64,000 nt of DNA from an uncultured Alistipes sp. (GTDB lineage: Bacteria > Bacteroidota > Bacteroidia > Bacteroidales > UBA932). The DNA lies in contig CABMPD010000004.1 in the NCBI GenBank assembly GCA_902388455.1, forward strand, positions 97,291-161,290, written 5' to 3'. This document shows, piece after piece, positions 37,136-46,820 of this stretch. Position numbers and translations under genes: made by a program. The first letter of the stretch is position 1. The number at the start of each line of letters is the position of its first letter. A model generated the notes under the pieces. The model was not told the origin of the DNA and made no database searches. It worked only from the letters and a program-made list of their open reading frames with translations.

Positions 37136-37522
37136 ATGGCAGACGGCACAGCATACTCCCCTGCGGACAAGGCAGGCAAGACCGGCGGGACCTCCGGGCA
37201 GCAGCTCAGGACTCTCGCGGAGATACGCGAAGCCATAGCCGAAAACGACGGTCTCCGTCTCGACCCCGATACCACTGACGAAGAGCGCCGGGCCCTCGAG
37301 GAGGCAGCCCTGGCCCTGCGGGCTGTAGAACGGGAGCTAGTCGAGGCCACATCCGACACCCTCATGGACAGACTCGAGGCAGCCTCAGAGCCCATCGAAG
37401 ACCTCGCCCGAGACATCCGCGCCCGCGTCACATCGATGAACGCCCCTGCCAAATTCCTCGGTCACCTCAAGAAAGCCGCCTCCCTGCTCACCCGCTTCCT
37501 CACCGAAGCCGGCAGGTGGTAG
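37136..37522 (+). CDS. Unknown small helical protein
   Basis: The 128-residue protein has no signal peptide or membrane segment. It begins with a Gly/Ser/Thr-rich segment (ADKAGKTGGTSGQQL), followed by charged helices rich in Ala, Glu, Leu and Arg (TTDEERRALEEAALALRAVERE), which look like a coiled coil. It is probably cotranscribed with the lipoprotein upstream. No family recognised. A possible hairpin CCCTTGAC/GTCAGGGG lies about 60 bases after it. Confidence 0.65.
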   Translation: MADGTAYSPADKAGKTGGTSGQQLRTLAEIREAIAENDGLRLDPDTTDEERRALEEAALALRAVERELVEATSDTLMDRLEAASEPIEDLARDIRARVTSMNAPAKFLGHLKKAASLLTRFLTEAGRW

Positions 37523-37634
37523 AGCGTCCGACATCATCAGACCATCTACATCGACATCTTCCAGTCGGGTAACCGACAATAACCCTTGACCCTGTCAGGG
37601 GCTTAAACTTCATACGCTTCATAATTCATAAATC

Positions 37635-37724
37635 ATGAGATCTTACCGCATAGCCGTAGCCGGCACAGGCTACGTCGGGCTTAGCCTTGCTACGCTGCTG
37701 GCAATGGTAAGTCTTTTATCGTAA
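37635..37724 (+). pseudogene. Remnant of UDP-glucose/GDP-mannose 6-dehydrogenase gene
   Basis: The reading frame of 29 residues contains YRIAVAGTGYVGLSLATLLA, a clear match to the N-terminal NAD-binding GxGYVGL motif of Ugd-type nucleotide-sugar dehydrogenases (normally about 400 residues). After LLA the match stops and the frame ends at TAA 37722-37724. rfbA starts 12 bases later. The dehydrogenase gene was therefore lost except for its first 23 or so codons, most likely by deletion when rfbAB joined the locus. Confidence 0.85.
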
Positions 37725-37736
37725 ACCTATAAAACT

Positions 37737-38648
37737 ATGAAAGGAATAGTGCTCGCCGGAGGCTCCGGCACCAGACTGTATCCCATCACCAAAGGGGTAA
37801 GCAAACAGTTGCTTCCGATATATGACAAACCTATGGTGTATTACCCGATATCTGTCCTCATGTTGGCAGGCATCAGGGAAATACTGATAATCTCCACGCC
37901 TCAGGACCTGCCCGGCTTCCGCAGGCTGTTGGGAGACGGCTCTGACTTCGGGGTACATTTCGAGTATGCCGAGCAGCCTTCCCCTGACGGACTGGCGCAG
38001 GCATTCATCATCGGGGAGGAGTTCATAGGCAACGATGCAGCCTGTCTGGTATTGGGCGACAACATATTCTACGGAAGCTATTTTACACCCATGCTCAGCT
38101 ATGCAGTCAAGAGGGCGGAAGAGGAAGGAAAGGCTACAGTGTTCGGATACTGGGTTTCCGATCCCGAAAGATACGGAGTAGCCGAGATAGACAGGCAGGG
38201 GAATGTACTCAGCCTGGAAGAAAAGCCCAAGCAACCCAAGTCCAACTATGCAGTGACGGGTTTATACTTCTATCCCAACAAAGTGGTGGAAGTGGCCAAA
38301 CACATAAAACCCTCAGCCCGCGGAGAACTGGAGATAACCACCGTAAACCAGGAATTCCTTAAGGAAGGCAATCTCAAGCTTGAGACGCTCGGCCGTGGTT
38401 TCGCATGGCTGGACACCGGTACGCATGACTCTCTGGCGGAAGCATCTACATTTATCGAAGTGATAGAGAAGCGTCAGGGCCAGAAGGTGGCCTGCCTCGA
38501 GGACATCGCCCTCCGCAGCGGATGGATCACTCCGGAGCATCTGCGCGAGACGGCGCGTCCTATGGCCAAGAACCAGTACGGGCAGTATCTTCTCCGTATA
38601 GCGGATGAGGAGGAACAGAAAAACAGGAGGAAACACCATAAAGAATAA
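37737..38648 (+). CDS. rfbA: Glucose-1-phosphate thymidylyltransferase
   Basis: The 303-residue enzyme makes dTDP-glucose from dTTP and glucose-1-phosphate. The signature [20 protein letters not shown] is at the start, and the LGDNIFYG and [19 protein letters not shown] segments follow. Length is normal for the long RmlA type. It is followed by rfbB after 5 bases. No rfbC or rfbD is present, so the product feeds a branch other than dTDP-rhamnose. Confidence 0.97.
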   Translation: MKGIVLAGGSGTRLYPITKGVSKQLLPIYDKPMVYYPISVLMLAGIREILIISTPQDLPGFRRLLGDGSDFGVHFEYAEQPSPDGLAQAFIIGEEFIGNDAACLVLGDNIFYGSYFTPMLSYAVKRAEEEGKATVFGYWVSDPERYGVAEIDRQGNVLSLEEKPKQPKSNYAVTGLYFYPNKVVEVAKHIKPSARGELEITTVNQEFLKEGNLKLETLGRGFAWLDTGTHDSLAEASTFIEVIEKRQGQKVACLEDIALRSGWITPEHLRETARPMAKNQYGQYLLRIADEEEQKNRRKHHKE

Positions 38649-38653
38649 TACCC

Positions 38654-39796
38654 ATGGAATACAGACGCAATATACTGATAACCGGCGGCGCAGGGTTCAT
38701 AGGAAGCCATGTAGTCCGTCTGTTCGTGAACAAATACCCGGAATACCGTATCATCAATCTGGACAAGCTGACGTATGCGGGCAACCTGGCGAACCTGAAG
38801 GACATCGAGGACAGGCCCAACTACGAGTTCGTGCGTGCGGACATCTGCGACTTCGAGACGGTGTGCGGGATTTTCCGGAAATACGGCATCGACGGAGTGA
38901 TCCATCTGGCCGCGGAGAGCCATGTGGACCGTTCGATCAAGGACCCTTTCACATTTGCAAGGACCAATGTTATGGGGACCTTGTCCATGCTCCAGGCAGC
39001 GAAGCTGTACTGGGAGTCCCTTCCTGAGAAGTATGAAGGCAAACGTTTCTACCATATCTCCACGGACGAGGTGTACGGGGCACTGGAACTGACAGATCCG
39101 GAAGGCATCGAACCTCCGTTCACGACCACAGCATCCTCATCGGAGCACCATTTAGCTTACGGCAGGGATTTCTTCTATGAGGATACCAAATACAATCCCC
39201 ATAGCCCTTATTCTGCCTCCAAGGCAAGCAGCGACCATTTCGTACGGGCCTTCCACGACACCTACGGGATGCCAACGATAGTGACGAACTGCAGCAACAA
39301 CTACGGGCCCTACCAGTTCCCGGAGAAGCTGATACCTCTGTTCATCAACAATATCCGTCACGGCAAACCCCTTCCGGTATACGGCAAGGGCGAGAATGTG
39401 CGGGACTGGCTGTATGTGGAGGACCACGCAAGGGCAATTGACCTGATCTTCCATAAGGGCAGGATCGCTGATACCTACAATATCGGCGGGTTCAACGAGT
39501 GGAAGAACATTGACCTGATAAAGGTGATGATAAAGACAGTGGACCGTATCTTAGGCAATCCGGAGGGCAGCAGTCTCGGACTGATAACATACGTCACGGA
39601 CCGTGCCGGGCACGACATGCGATACGCCATCGACAGCACGAAGCTCCAGAAAGAGCTGGGCTGGGAGCCGAGCCTCCAGTTCGAGGAAGGCATCGAAAAG
39701 ACCGTAAGATGGTACCTCGACAACCAGGAATGGATGGACAATGTCACCAGTGGGGACTACCAGAAATACTATGATGAAATGTACCGTAACAGGTAA
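38654..39796 (+). CDS. rfbB: dTDP-glucose 4,6-dehydratase
   Basis: The 380-residue SDR makes dTDP-4-keto-6-deoxyglucose. It has the NAD motif GGAGFIGSHVVRLF, the catalytic STDEVYG, and YSASKASSD with the Tyr/Lys pair. It is slightly longer than the usual 350-360 residues because of an insert around the EYR/LYWESLPEKYEGK region, which is common in Bacteroidota. Base composition is still backbone-like here and drops just after the gene. Confidence 0.97.
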   Translation: MEYRRNILITGGAGFIGSHVVRLFVNKYPEYRIINLDKLTYAGNLANLKDIEDRPNYEFVRADICDFETVCGIFRKYGIDGVIHLAAESHVDRSIKDPFTFARTNVMGTLSMLQAAKLYWESLPEKYEGKRFYHISTDEVYGALELTDPEGIEPPFTTTASSSEHHLAYGRDFFYEDTKYNPHSPYSASKASSDHFVRAFHDTYGMPTIVTNCSNNYGPYQFPEKLIPLFINNIRHGKPLPVYGKGENVRDWLYVEDHARAIDLIFHKGRIADTYNIGGFNEWKNIDLIKVMIKTVDRILGNPEGSSLGLITYVTDRAGHDMRYAIDSTKLQKELGWEPSLQFEEGIEKTVRWYLDNQEWMDNVTSGDYQKYYDEMYRNR

Positions 39797-39844
39797 ATTT
39801 CTTAACATAATCCAAACTGCGGCAGTTAGAAATAACTTATTATT

Positions 39845-39991
39845 ATGAGAATGACGGATATACTATGGAGGTACGTATTTTTCTCAAGTCCGCTTAAAAG
39901 AATTGTGAATCATTGTAATTTAGATTTTTTCGGTAAATTATTAATTCATCGACAGAATCGTTTTATAAAAATAATGTGGGAAAATATCTAA
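39845..39991 (+). CDS. Possible small ORF of unknown function
   Basis: This 48-codon frame (MRMTDILWRYVFFSSPLKRI onward) begins 48 bases after rfbB and ends 19 bases before the first ketoisomerase gene. It has an aromatic N-terminus and a basic C-terminal half. It sits exactly at the composition break. It may be a real small protein, a leftover of a replaced gene, or chance. Confidence 0.3.
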   Translation: MRMTDILWRYVFFSSPLKRIVNHCNLDFFGKLLIHRQNRFIKIMWENI

Positions 39992-40010
39992 TTGGAAGAA
40001 TGGTAATCAT

Positions 40011-40409
40011 ATGTATGAACAGTTAGTAACATTGCCAAAAGTATCTGATCGTAGAGGGAATTTATCCTTTGCAGAAAATTTTAATCAAATTCCTTTTGAG
40101 ATCCATCGATTATATTGGATTTATGATGTTCCAGGAGGTACTGAACGAGGAGGACATGCTTATAAAGAAAACATAGAGTTTGTTATAGCTCTTTCCGGCA
40201 GTTTTGATGTAATTATTGATGATGGTAATAGAATAGAAAAGGTCAGTTTGAATCGTTCATACTACGGATTATTGATCCCTAAAATGACATGGAGGAAAAT
40301 GACTAATTTCTCAACGAATTCTCTAGCTCTTGTATTATCTTCTACAGAGTATAATCCTCATGACTATATTCGGGACTATCAAGATTTTCTAAAAGTAGTA
40401 AAACCATGA
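40011..40409 (+). CDS. FdtA/QdtA-like cupin (dTDP-sugar 3,4-ketoisomerase family), first copy
   Basis: The 132-residue WxcM-like/FdtA cupin would isomerise dTDP-4-keto-6-deoxyglucose to the 3-keto sugar. The core IYDVPGGTERGGHAYKENIEF aligns with the second copy, but the usual HAHK is HAYK here. The second His lies in the active site of characterised FdtA, so this copy may have altered or no activity, or a different stereochemical outcome. It overlaps the second copy by ATGA. Confidence 0.85.
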   Translation: MYEQLVTLPKVSDRRGNLSFAENFNQIPFEIHRLYWIYDVPGGTERGGHAYKENIEFVIALSGSFDVIIDDGNRIEKVSLNRSYYGLLIPKMTWRKMTNFSTNSLALVLSSTEYNPHDYIRDYQDFLKVVKP

Positions 40410-40828
40410 GAAAAACAACTGTATTTGACTGCACAATAGTTGAGATGGATAAACATCATAGTGACGATAGAGGTAACATTACTGTAGTAGAGAACATGAA
40501 AACTGTGCCATTTAATGTGAAAAGGGCATATTATCTTTATGATGTTCCTGGAGGCGGATCTCGCGGTTCGCACGCCCACAAGCAATTACAACAACTTATT
40601 ATTGCAGCAAGTGGAAGTTTTGACGTAACACTTGATGATGGAAATGTGAAGAGAACTTTTACATTAAACAGACCTTATCAAGGATTGCTGATAGTCCCTG
40701 GTATTTGGAGAGATTTAAATAATTTTTCTGCAGGGTCAGTATGCCTGGTACTCGCTTCGGAAAAATATGATGAAGCAGATTATATCAGGAATTATGATGA
40801 ATTTATAAAATACAAAAATCATGAGTAA
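40406..40828 (+). CDS. FdtA/QdtA-like dTDP-4-keto-6-deoxyglucose 3,4-ketoisomerase, second copy
   Basis: This 140-residue cupin has the complete active-site motif (YDVPGGGSRGSHAHKQLQQL) and FDVTLDDGNVK. It is the better candidate for the active ketoisomerase in the route to dTDP-Fuc3N or dTDP-Qui3N. It overlaps the preceding copy by four bases and the acyltransferase by eight. Whether the product has the galacto or gluco configuration cannot be told from sequence. Confidence 0.9.
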   Translation: MRKTTVFDCTIVEMDKHHSDDRGNITVVENMKTVPFNVKRAYYLYDVPGGGSRGSHAHKQLQQLIIAASGSFDVTLDDGNVKRTFTLNRPYQGLLIVPGIWRDLNNFSAGSVCLVLASEKYDEADYIRNYDEFIKYKNHE

Positions 40829-41501
40829 TATAATTCACCCCACCGCTCTCATAGGGCATAATGTCGAATTAGGAGATAACAATGTCATCGGACCATATAC
40901 AATAATCGAAGGTAAAGTATGCATTGGTGACAATAACATCATAGGTCCGCATGTCATAATAGGATGTCCTCCAACAGATACTAAACATATTGAGATTCAG
41001 TTCGATAACCCAAAAGTACTTATAGGAAACAATAATGAAATTAGAGAATTTTCATTGATTGAGCAACCTTGTTACGAAGAGTTTACTATTGTTGGAAATA
41101 ATGTATTTATAATGCAAGGGGTACATCTTTCGCATGATGTTCATATAAATGATAGAGCTGTCATAACAAATTCATCAGTATTGGCTGGAATTGTAAAAAT
41201 ACTTGAAGGGGCAAATATTGCCATGTCCTGTAGCATCAATCAGTACACAATTATAGGTCAATACTCAATAGTCGCAACAAATTCTGCTTGTATGAAAAAT
41301 GTACGGCCATTTTCGAGATATATTCCGAATAAACCAGTAAGTGTCAATACATATGCTATTAATAAATTCGGATTTGAAAAATATGAAGAAGAAATCAACG
41401 CATACGTCTTGAACAATGAAATGGTAAAATCTCCTGTTTTGGTAGGGATTATTAATGAGTTCGAACAATGGGTCGCAAAGTATGGACATGCAACATATTA
41501 A
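40821..41501 (+). CDS. Left-handed beta-helix N-acyltransferase
   Basis: The 226-residue protein has many hexapeptide repeats of the LpxA type ([20 protein letters not shown], then [12 protein letters not shown]) and a helical C-terminal tail. Between the ketoisomerases and the aminotransferase it would N-acylate the 3-amino group, giving for example dTDP-Fuc3NAc. Its LpxA-like N-terminus differs from the short FdtC acetyltransferases, so a longer acyl donor such as acyl-ACP is possible. Confidence 0.85.
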   Translation: MSNIIHPTALIGHNVELGDNNVIGPYTIIEGKVCIGDNNIIGPHVIIGCPPTDTKHIEIQFDNPKVLIGNNNEIREFSLIEQPCYEEFTIVGNNVFIMQGVHLSHDVHINDRAVITNSSVLAGIVKILEGANIAMSCSINQYTIIGQYSIVATNSACMKNVRPFSRYIPNKPVSVNTYAINKFGFEKYEEEINAYVLNNEMVKSPVLVGIINEFEQWVAKYGHATY

Positions 41502-41511
41502 AAATAACGCT

Positions 41512-42612
41512 ATGGTGAAGTTTTTAGATCTGCAGCAAATAACTAGGAAATATTCGGAAGAAATACATGAAGCTGTCAATCGGGTTATTGATTCAGGTTG
41601 GTATCTTCAAGGAAAAGAAAATGAATTATTCGAACAACATTATGCAGATTATATAGGAAGCAAGCATGCAATCGGAGTGGCAAACGGACTAGATGCTTTA
41701 ATTTGGATTCTACGGGGATATATAGAATTAGGCGTCATGCAACCCGGTGACGAAGTAATAGTCCCGGCTAATACATATATCGCAACTATACTAGCCATAA
41801 CAGAGAATGGCCTCAAACCTGTATTGGTGGAACCAAACATTGAAACATATCAGATTGATGAATCTCTTATAGAATCGGCAATAACTCCTAAGACAAAAGC
41901 TATAATGATCGTTCATCTTTATGGATGCTGCGCATATACTGAACGTATTGGTAACATCTGTAAAAGATATGGTTTAAAATTGATAGAAGACAATGCACAA
42001 GCACATGGGTGTATATATAATGGGAAAAAAACAGGTTCTTTAGGAGATGCGGCCGGTCACAGTTTTTATCCAGGAAAGAATCTCGGAGCATTAGGTGATG
42101 CAGGTGCGGTCACGACAGATGATGATGAACTGGCCTTCGTAATCAGGGCATTGGCAAATTATGGTTCATCTAAAAAATATGTTTTCAAATATACTGGCAG
42201 AAATAGCCGTTTGGATGAAATCCAAGCTGCCGTGCTAGATGTGAAATTAAAACATTTGGACGAGGACATAGAACTGAGAAAACAAGTAGCAAAATGCTAC
42301 ATAGATAATATCAATCATCCCGATATTATACTTCCCAAATTTGATAATTGGGATAGACACGTATTTCATTTGTTTCCTATAAGATGTCATAGGAGAGATG
42401 AATTACAACAATACCTTTCCGATAATGGTATACAGACTATAATTCATTATCCTATAGCTCCTCATAAACAAGAATGCTATAAGGATTGGAATTCCATGAG
42501 TTTTCCTATTACTGAGAAAATACATAGGGAAGAGTTGAGTTTGCCTATAAGTCCATGCTTACTAAAAAATGAGATTCTGTATATTTCTGAAATTATATGT
42601 TCTTGGAAATAA
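41512..42612 (+). CDS. DegT/DnrJ/EryC1/StrS aminotransferase (FdtB/QdtB-like)
   Basis: The 366-residue PLP enzyme likely aminates the 3-keto sugar made by the FdtA-like protein. The start [14 protein letters not shown] at 41512 fits FdtB-type enzymes; the earlier codon at 41455 is inside the acyltransferase. The PLP lysine is in [17 protein letters not shown], and EDNAQAHG carries the cofactor Asp. It overlaps the flippase gene by 16 bases. Confidence 0.93.
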   Translation: MVKFLDLQQITRKYSEEIHEAVNRVIDSGWYLQGKENELFEQHYADYIGSKHAIGVANGLDALIWILRGYIELGVMQPGDEVIVPANTYIATILAITENGLKPVLVEPNIETYQIDESLIESAITPKTKAIMIVHLYGCCAYTERIGNICKRYGLKLIEDNAQAHGCIYNGKKTGSLGDAAGHSFYPGKNLGALGDAGAVTTDDDELAFVIRALANYGSSKKYVFKYTGRNSRLDEIQAAVLDVKLKHLDEDIELRKQVAKCYIDNINHPDIILPKFDNWDRHVFHLFPIRCHRRDELQQYLSDNGIQTIIHYPIAPHKQECYKDWNSMSFPITEKIHREELSLPISPCLLKNEILYISEIICSWK

Positions 42613-43916
42613 AAAAATATGTGGCTTCCCTAATAAATAAAATTTTTAAAGCAGAGATATTTAGAGTATTCTCCTTTAATGCGTTAGCCACATTGGTCAA
42701 GATGTTGACAGGTTTTGTTAGTATTAAAATCGTTGCGGCTATAATAGGTCCAATCGGTGTTGCATTAATAGGTCAGTTAAATAATTTTGTCACAATTGCT
42801 GTAAATATAGCGAGTGCAGGAATAAATAATGGTATAACAAAATATATTGCGGAATACAAGAATCAAGAGTTTATTCAGAAACAATATATTTCTTCAGCTG
42901 CAAAGATCGTTCTGGGATTTTCTTTACTTACGTCTTTAATTTTAATTTTCTTCAGCGATTCTATTAGCAATATGGTTCTGCTTTCTGAAGAATATGCTTA
43001 TATATTTAAAATTTTTGGATTAACAATTGGTTTTTATGGTTTTAACACACTGCTTGTTTCTATTGTAAATGGGTATAAGGAATTTAAAAAATTTATTTAT
43101 ATCAGTATATGCGGAAGTCTAATCGGCTTGCTATTTACAGTAACGCTTGTGGTTTTATTTGATTTAGGCGGAGCACTTATAGGTATTGTCACATTTCAGA
43201 GCATTATGTTCTTTGTCACAATATTATTTGTCAAAAAAGATACATGGTTCAACTCATCATATTTTACACAAAAAATTAATACTAAATGCATAAGTAAGCT
43301 ATTGGCTTTTTCAGTAATGTCATTTACGACAATACTTTTATCACCAGTTTCCCAAATACTATTAAGGAGTTATGTGATTTCAGAAATTTCACCGGATCAA
43401 GCAGGATGGTGGGAAGGGATGAATCGAATATCAGGGATGTACCTCAATGTTATTACGTCCGCGTTTAGTATATACTACTTACCCCAATTATCAGCGACAT
43501 TAGATAAACAATCGTTGAAAAATGAGATCAAAAAAGCTTATAAGATGATTATATCAATCATGTTATTAAGTTTTCCAATAATATATTTCTTTCGTGGGAT
43601 TATTATCAGATTATTATTTACACCCGAGTTTATGCCTATGGAACAATTATTCATGTGGCAATTATTAGGTGATTTTTTTAAGATTTCAAGTTGGTTGCTC
43701 TCTTTTGTTATGGTTGCGAAAGGGATGGTTAAGGAATATGTGTTAACTGAAATAGTTTTTTCACTCATATTTTTAGGTTTGGCATTTATTCTAATCCAGA
43801 GAAATAGTGTAGTTGGCATAACTCAGGCATATTTTATTAATTATACGATTTATATGCTTTTTATGTGTTTTTTCTTTAGAAAGAGACTCTTAAGTGATAC
43901 AAATATCTGTATATGA
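42597..43916 (+). CDS. wzx: Wzx-type polysaccharide flippase
   Basis: The 439-residue protein has about 12 transmembrane helices of the MOP superfamily with the O-antigen translocase start ([20 protein letters not shown], then [13 protein letters not shown]). It would move the lipid-linked repeat unit across the inner membrane. The ATG at 42597 lies in the aminotransferase end. It overlaps the polymerase by ATGA. Confidence 0.9.
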   Translation: MFLEIKKYVASLINKIFKAEIFRVFSFNALATLVKMLTGFVSIKIVAAIIGPIGVALIGQLNNFVTIAVNIASAGINNGITKYIAEYKNQEFIQKQYISSAAKIVLGFSLLTSLILIFFSDSISNMVLLSEEYAYIFKIFGLTIGFYGFNTLLVSIVNGYKEFKKFIYISICGSLIGLLFTVTLVVLFDLGGALIGIVTFQSIMFFVTILFVKKDTWFNSSYFTQKINTKCISKLLAFSVMSFTTILLSPVSQILLRSYVISEISPDQAGWWEGMNRISGMYLNVITSAFSIYYLPQLSATLDKQSLKNEIKKAYKMIISIMLLSFPIIYFFRGIIIRLLFTPEFMPMEQLFMWQLLGDFFKISSWLLSFVMVAKGMVKEYVLTEIVFSLIFLGLAFILIQRNSVVGITQAYFINYTIYMLFMCFFFRKRLLSDTNICI

Positions 43917-45082
43917 GAATTATTTTTTCTGAAAATAGTTTTATATATTTTCTCTCCTTTCTATTCTTCTTGTTATTATTACCTTACTTTGTATGGCATA
44001 CACCATTAATAAGACATGCGGTAGAAGTAATTTTCATTGTAGGATGTATACCATTTATTGAAAAGAAGATTTCTAAGAATCAAATTATTTTGTCTTCTCT
44101 TTTATTATTACTTTTGCTATATCTTATTACTCAGACATCGGTTACTGGGTTAATATCAAATTTATTTCTTTTAGTTATTTTCTTTTTAAAATCTGATTTC
44201 AAAATAAAACTGTTAGATTGTGTAATAAGTGTTTTTGCTATAGGTGTTGGAATTTCATTACTTGTATATATTCTAGTTTGTTGGCTATCAATGCCATTCC
44301 CTTCACAAGTGTTGGAACCTTTAAATCCCTTGAAAGAAACAGAATATTTGCAGTATCCGTTTTTAGTTGTATATAATAGTCCCTATAATTTTGCCAATAT
44401 GAGGTTTTACTCTGTTTTCGACGAACCTGGTGTGGTAGGGACTGTTGCTGCGCTATTGCTATACAGTAACGAGTATAAGTTGAATTCATGGAAATTTATA
44501 ATCATTTTTATTGCTGGAATATTTTCTTTCTCATTTTTCTTTATAGTCATGTCTTTTTTATGCCTCTTCAGAAAATCATATATTAAATACATACTTTTTT
44601 TTATAGTCTTTTCAATAATAATATATCTTCTATTTAAAGATTTTTTTATTAAAAATGGCGAGCTGTTTAATAGCCTGATTTTTTCAAGATTTACTGCAGA
44701 CGGGAATTATGGAGGAGACAGAGTTAGTAGCCTGTTTAATCGGGAATATTACGAATTCTTAGTATCAAATGATGTTTTTTTCGGGAGGGGATCAGAAGAG
44801 TTGAGTAAAATATTATCAGGAGGTTCGTCATACAAATCATTAGTATATTCAAATGGTGTAATATGGTTTATTGGAGTCTGTTTGTTTTTTATACTCAATA
44901 TTCTTACAATTAGCCAAAATAAAAAGATAGTTTTTTATAGCACAATTATTTTTTTGGGAGTATTGTATCAAAGACCTAATATTTTTGATCTTCCATATTT
45001 TTTTATGTTTATTACCTTGCCATTAGTATTACAAGTTCGTAGCTTAGATAAAACTGAGTCAGCAACTAATACTGTAGGATAA
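43913..45082 (+). CDS. wzy: Wzy-type polysaccharide polymerase
   Basis: The 389-residue protein has ten or more transmembrane helices, a large loop with RFYSVFDEPGVVGTVAALL, and a later polar loop (FTADGNYGGDRVSSLFNREYYEF). This matches the low-conservation Wzy/O-antigen ligase-like family that joins repeat units in the periplasm. It is placed directly after the flippase and is very AT-rich. Assignment rests on topology and context. Confidence 0.8.
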   Translation: MRIIFSENSFIYFLSFLFFLLLLPYFVWHTPLIRHAVEVIFIVGCIPFIEKKISKNQIILSSLLLLLLLYLITQTSVTGLISNLFLLVIFFLKSDFKIKLLDCVISVFAIGVGISLLVYILVCWLSMPFPSQVLEPLNPLKETEYLQYPFLVVYNSPYNFANMRFYSVFDEPGVVGTVAALLLYSNEYKLNSWKFIIIFIAGIFSFSFFFIVMSFLCLFRKSYIKYILFFIVFSIIIYLLFKDFFIKNGELFNSLIFSRFTADGNYGGDRVSSLFNREYYEFLVSNDVFFGRGSEELSKILSGGSSYKSLVYSNGVIWFIGVCLFFILNILTISQNKKIVFYSTIIFLGVLYQRPNIFDLPYFFMFITLPLVLQVRSLDKTESATNTVG

Positions 45083-45133
45083 TGGATTATTGTTCTAAAC
45101 CGATGATTTAAATCAGTAAATTTCGTTATTTCA

Positions 45134-46117
45134 ATGAACGCTCAAATGATGTCAGACTTAGTATCTGTAATTGTAGTTAGTTTTAATTCTTCATCTTTTG
45201 TACTGCATACCCTGAATAGTGTTTTTAACCAAACATACAGGCATATAGAATTGATAATTTCTGATGATTCTTCGAGTGATAATACAATTAATCTGGTTGA
45301 GGATTGGATTACAAATCATGCGAATAGGTTTGTATCCGTAAAAATAACACAATCAAGTATCAACAAAGGAACAGCATACAATATTAATAGAGGGCTACAA
45401 TATGCCCATGGTACTTGGATTATGCCATTGGCAGCAGATGATGTTTTGAAGACAAACTATCTTCAAGAAATGCTAGAATTCTTTCATTCAAATAATGAGA
45501 TTAAGATTGCCTATTCTAATGTAGAATATATTGATTCAAAAGGAAATCTTATTTCACAGTGTTCAAAATATTATTCAAGATTCAATCTGAATACTACTGA
45601 TTCTAATTTTCAACACGAAGTATTATTAAGGTATAATCCTGTTTTCTCACCTTCATTAATATTTAATAGGTCAATTATTGACAATTATGGTATGTTTGAT
45701 GAAAGATTCCCTTTATGCGAAGATCTGTTTTTTCTTATAAAAATCACAGGTAAGGGAGAAAAAATATATTATAATCCAACTATTTTATTACAATACCGTT
45801 TACATCAATCTTCCATCCAACAAAGAACAAAAGAAATTTTAAGGAAGTATGATTTTGACTATTATAATGGTTTACATGAATATGCACTCTCTTTCTACTC
45901 AGCTCTAGAAAGGTCATTATTTAGTTTTGTATGGAAAAAGTTGCAGCTTTTTTCTAGAATTTATGATAACAAGAATACATTATGGGCTAAGTTATCAATA
46001 TTCATGACAACTTCACTTCCACATTTTATCTTACGAATTATTCGGTTTAAATACTATCTAGCCATAAAACCTAGGAGAGGAGTTGGGAAGCCAAATGATA
46101 AAAGTTGTTCCAATTAA
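45134..46117 (+). CDS. Family 2 glycosyltransferase
   Basis: The 327-residue GT-A enzyme has the N-terminal VSVIVVSFNSSSFVLHTL, the nucleotide Asp pair ISDDSSSDNT, the substrate loop WIMPLAADDVLKTNYL and FDERFPLCEDLFF. The start may be at 45134 or at the ATG at 45149, just before the fold. It would add one sugar of the repeat unit on the cytoplasmic face. Donor and acceptor are unknown. Confidence 0.88.
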   Translation: MNAQMMSDLVSVIVVSFNSSSFVLHTLNSVFNQTYRHIELIISDDSSSDNTINLVEDWITNHANRFVSVKITQSSINKGTAYNINRGLQYAHGTWIMPLAADDVLKTNYLQEMLEFFHSNNEIKIAYSNVEYIDSKGNLISQCSKYYSRFNLNTTDSNFQHEVLLRYNPVFSPSLIFNRSIIDNYGMFDERFPLCEDLFFLIKITGKGEKIYYNPTILLQYRLHQSSIQQRTKEILRKYDFDYYNGLHEYALSFYSALERSLFSFVWKKLQLFSRIYDNKNTLWAKLSIFMTTSLPHFILRIIRFKYYLAIKPRRGVGKPNDKSCSN

Positions 46118-46820
46118 AAATCAAAGGACTTTGAACGTTGCAGATTCCATTAAGATGTACTAAGTTAAATCCAGCTTTATATCTGGCACTGCTATCATCT
46201 TAATTCAACATGATGTCAACATCTATATCTATATTCAGAATATGGATGTATAAAATATGTAAGAATCATTTCCTGAATAAATATTTTGGAAAGATTAAAA
46301 TCTCAACATAATTTGTTATTCTACAAAAAGTAAACATATAGGATATAATTCAAGAAACATCTTCCGAGAAGGGCATCCGTCTTGGGTCAATAATGTTTGA
46401 GCGGTGTACAATCTCTATATAATAGTAACTTACAAATTGCAACAAGGAGCTTAGGGTTCAGATTTGTGCTAATAATAAATGTAAATCATTTCGTTTTTTG
46501 TCATAGATATCAGATCTATTGAATTAACCTTTTTATGAGTAACCAGATAGAATCTTCTTACTATCATTGCAATATTGTATTACATATCATTAGAAGGCGG
46601 ATAAATTATTATTCCGCATCATATAACAACTCTTTAAGAATAATGTCTTTTTATAAAAAAGTAGTATAATTCATTGTTAAATGTAGAAGATGTAGCTAAT
46701 AATCAATCTGAACAATTTGTCAGGAAAACCATTCTATTATTCTGATTTAATGAAATAAAGAGAGTTCTCTTAAGTACTCGTATTGATAAATATAAAAACA
46801 ATAGATAACCTTATATAGTC
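46118..46820. other. 703-base AT-rich gap, probably decayed sequence
   Basis: No open reading frame of useful length is found in either direction and no RNA gene is recognised. Short coding-like stretches broken by stops suggest a decayed gene. The gap separates the sugar and Wzx/Wzy block from the fnlABC block, so it may mark a join between modules. No clear promoter for the next gene is seen. Confidence 0.5.

Noticed and set aside
37737..41512. dTDP-L-rhamnose pathway
   Set aside because: rfbA and rfbB are present but no rfbC or rfbD. The following genes encode FdtA/FdtB-type enzymes instead.
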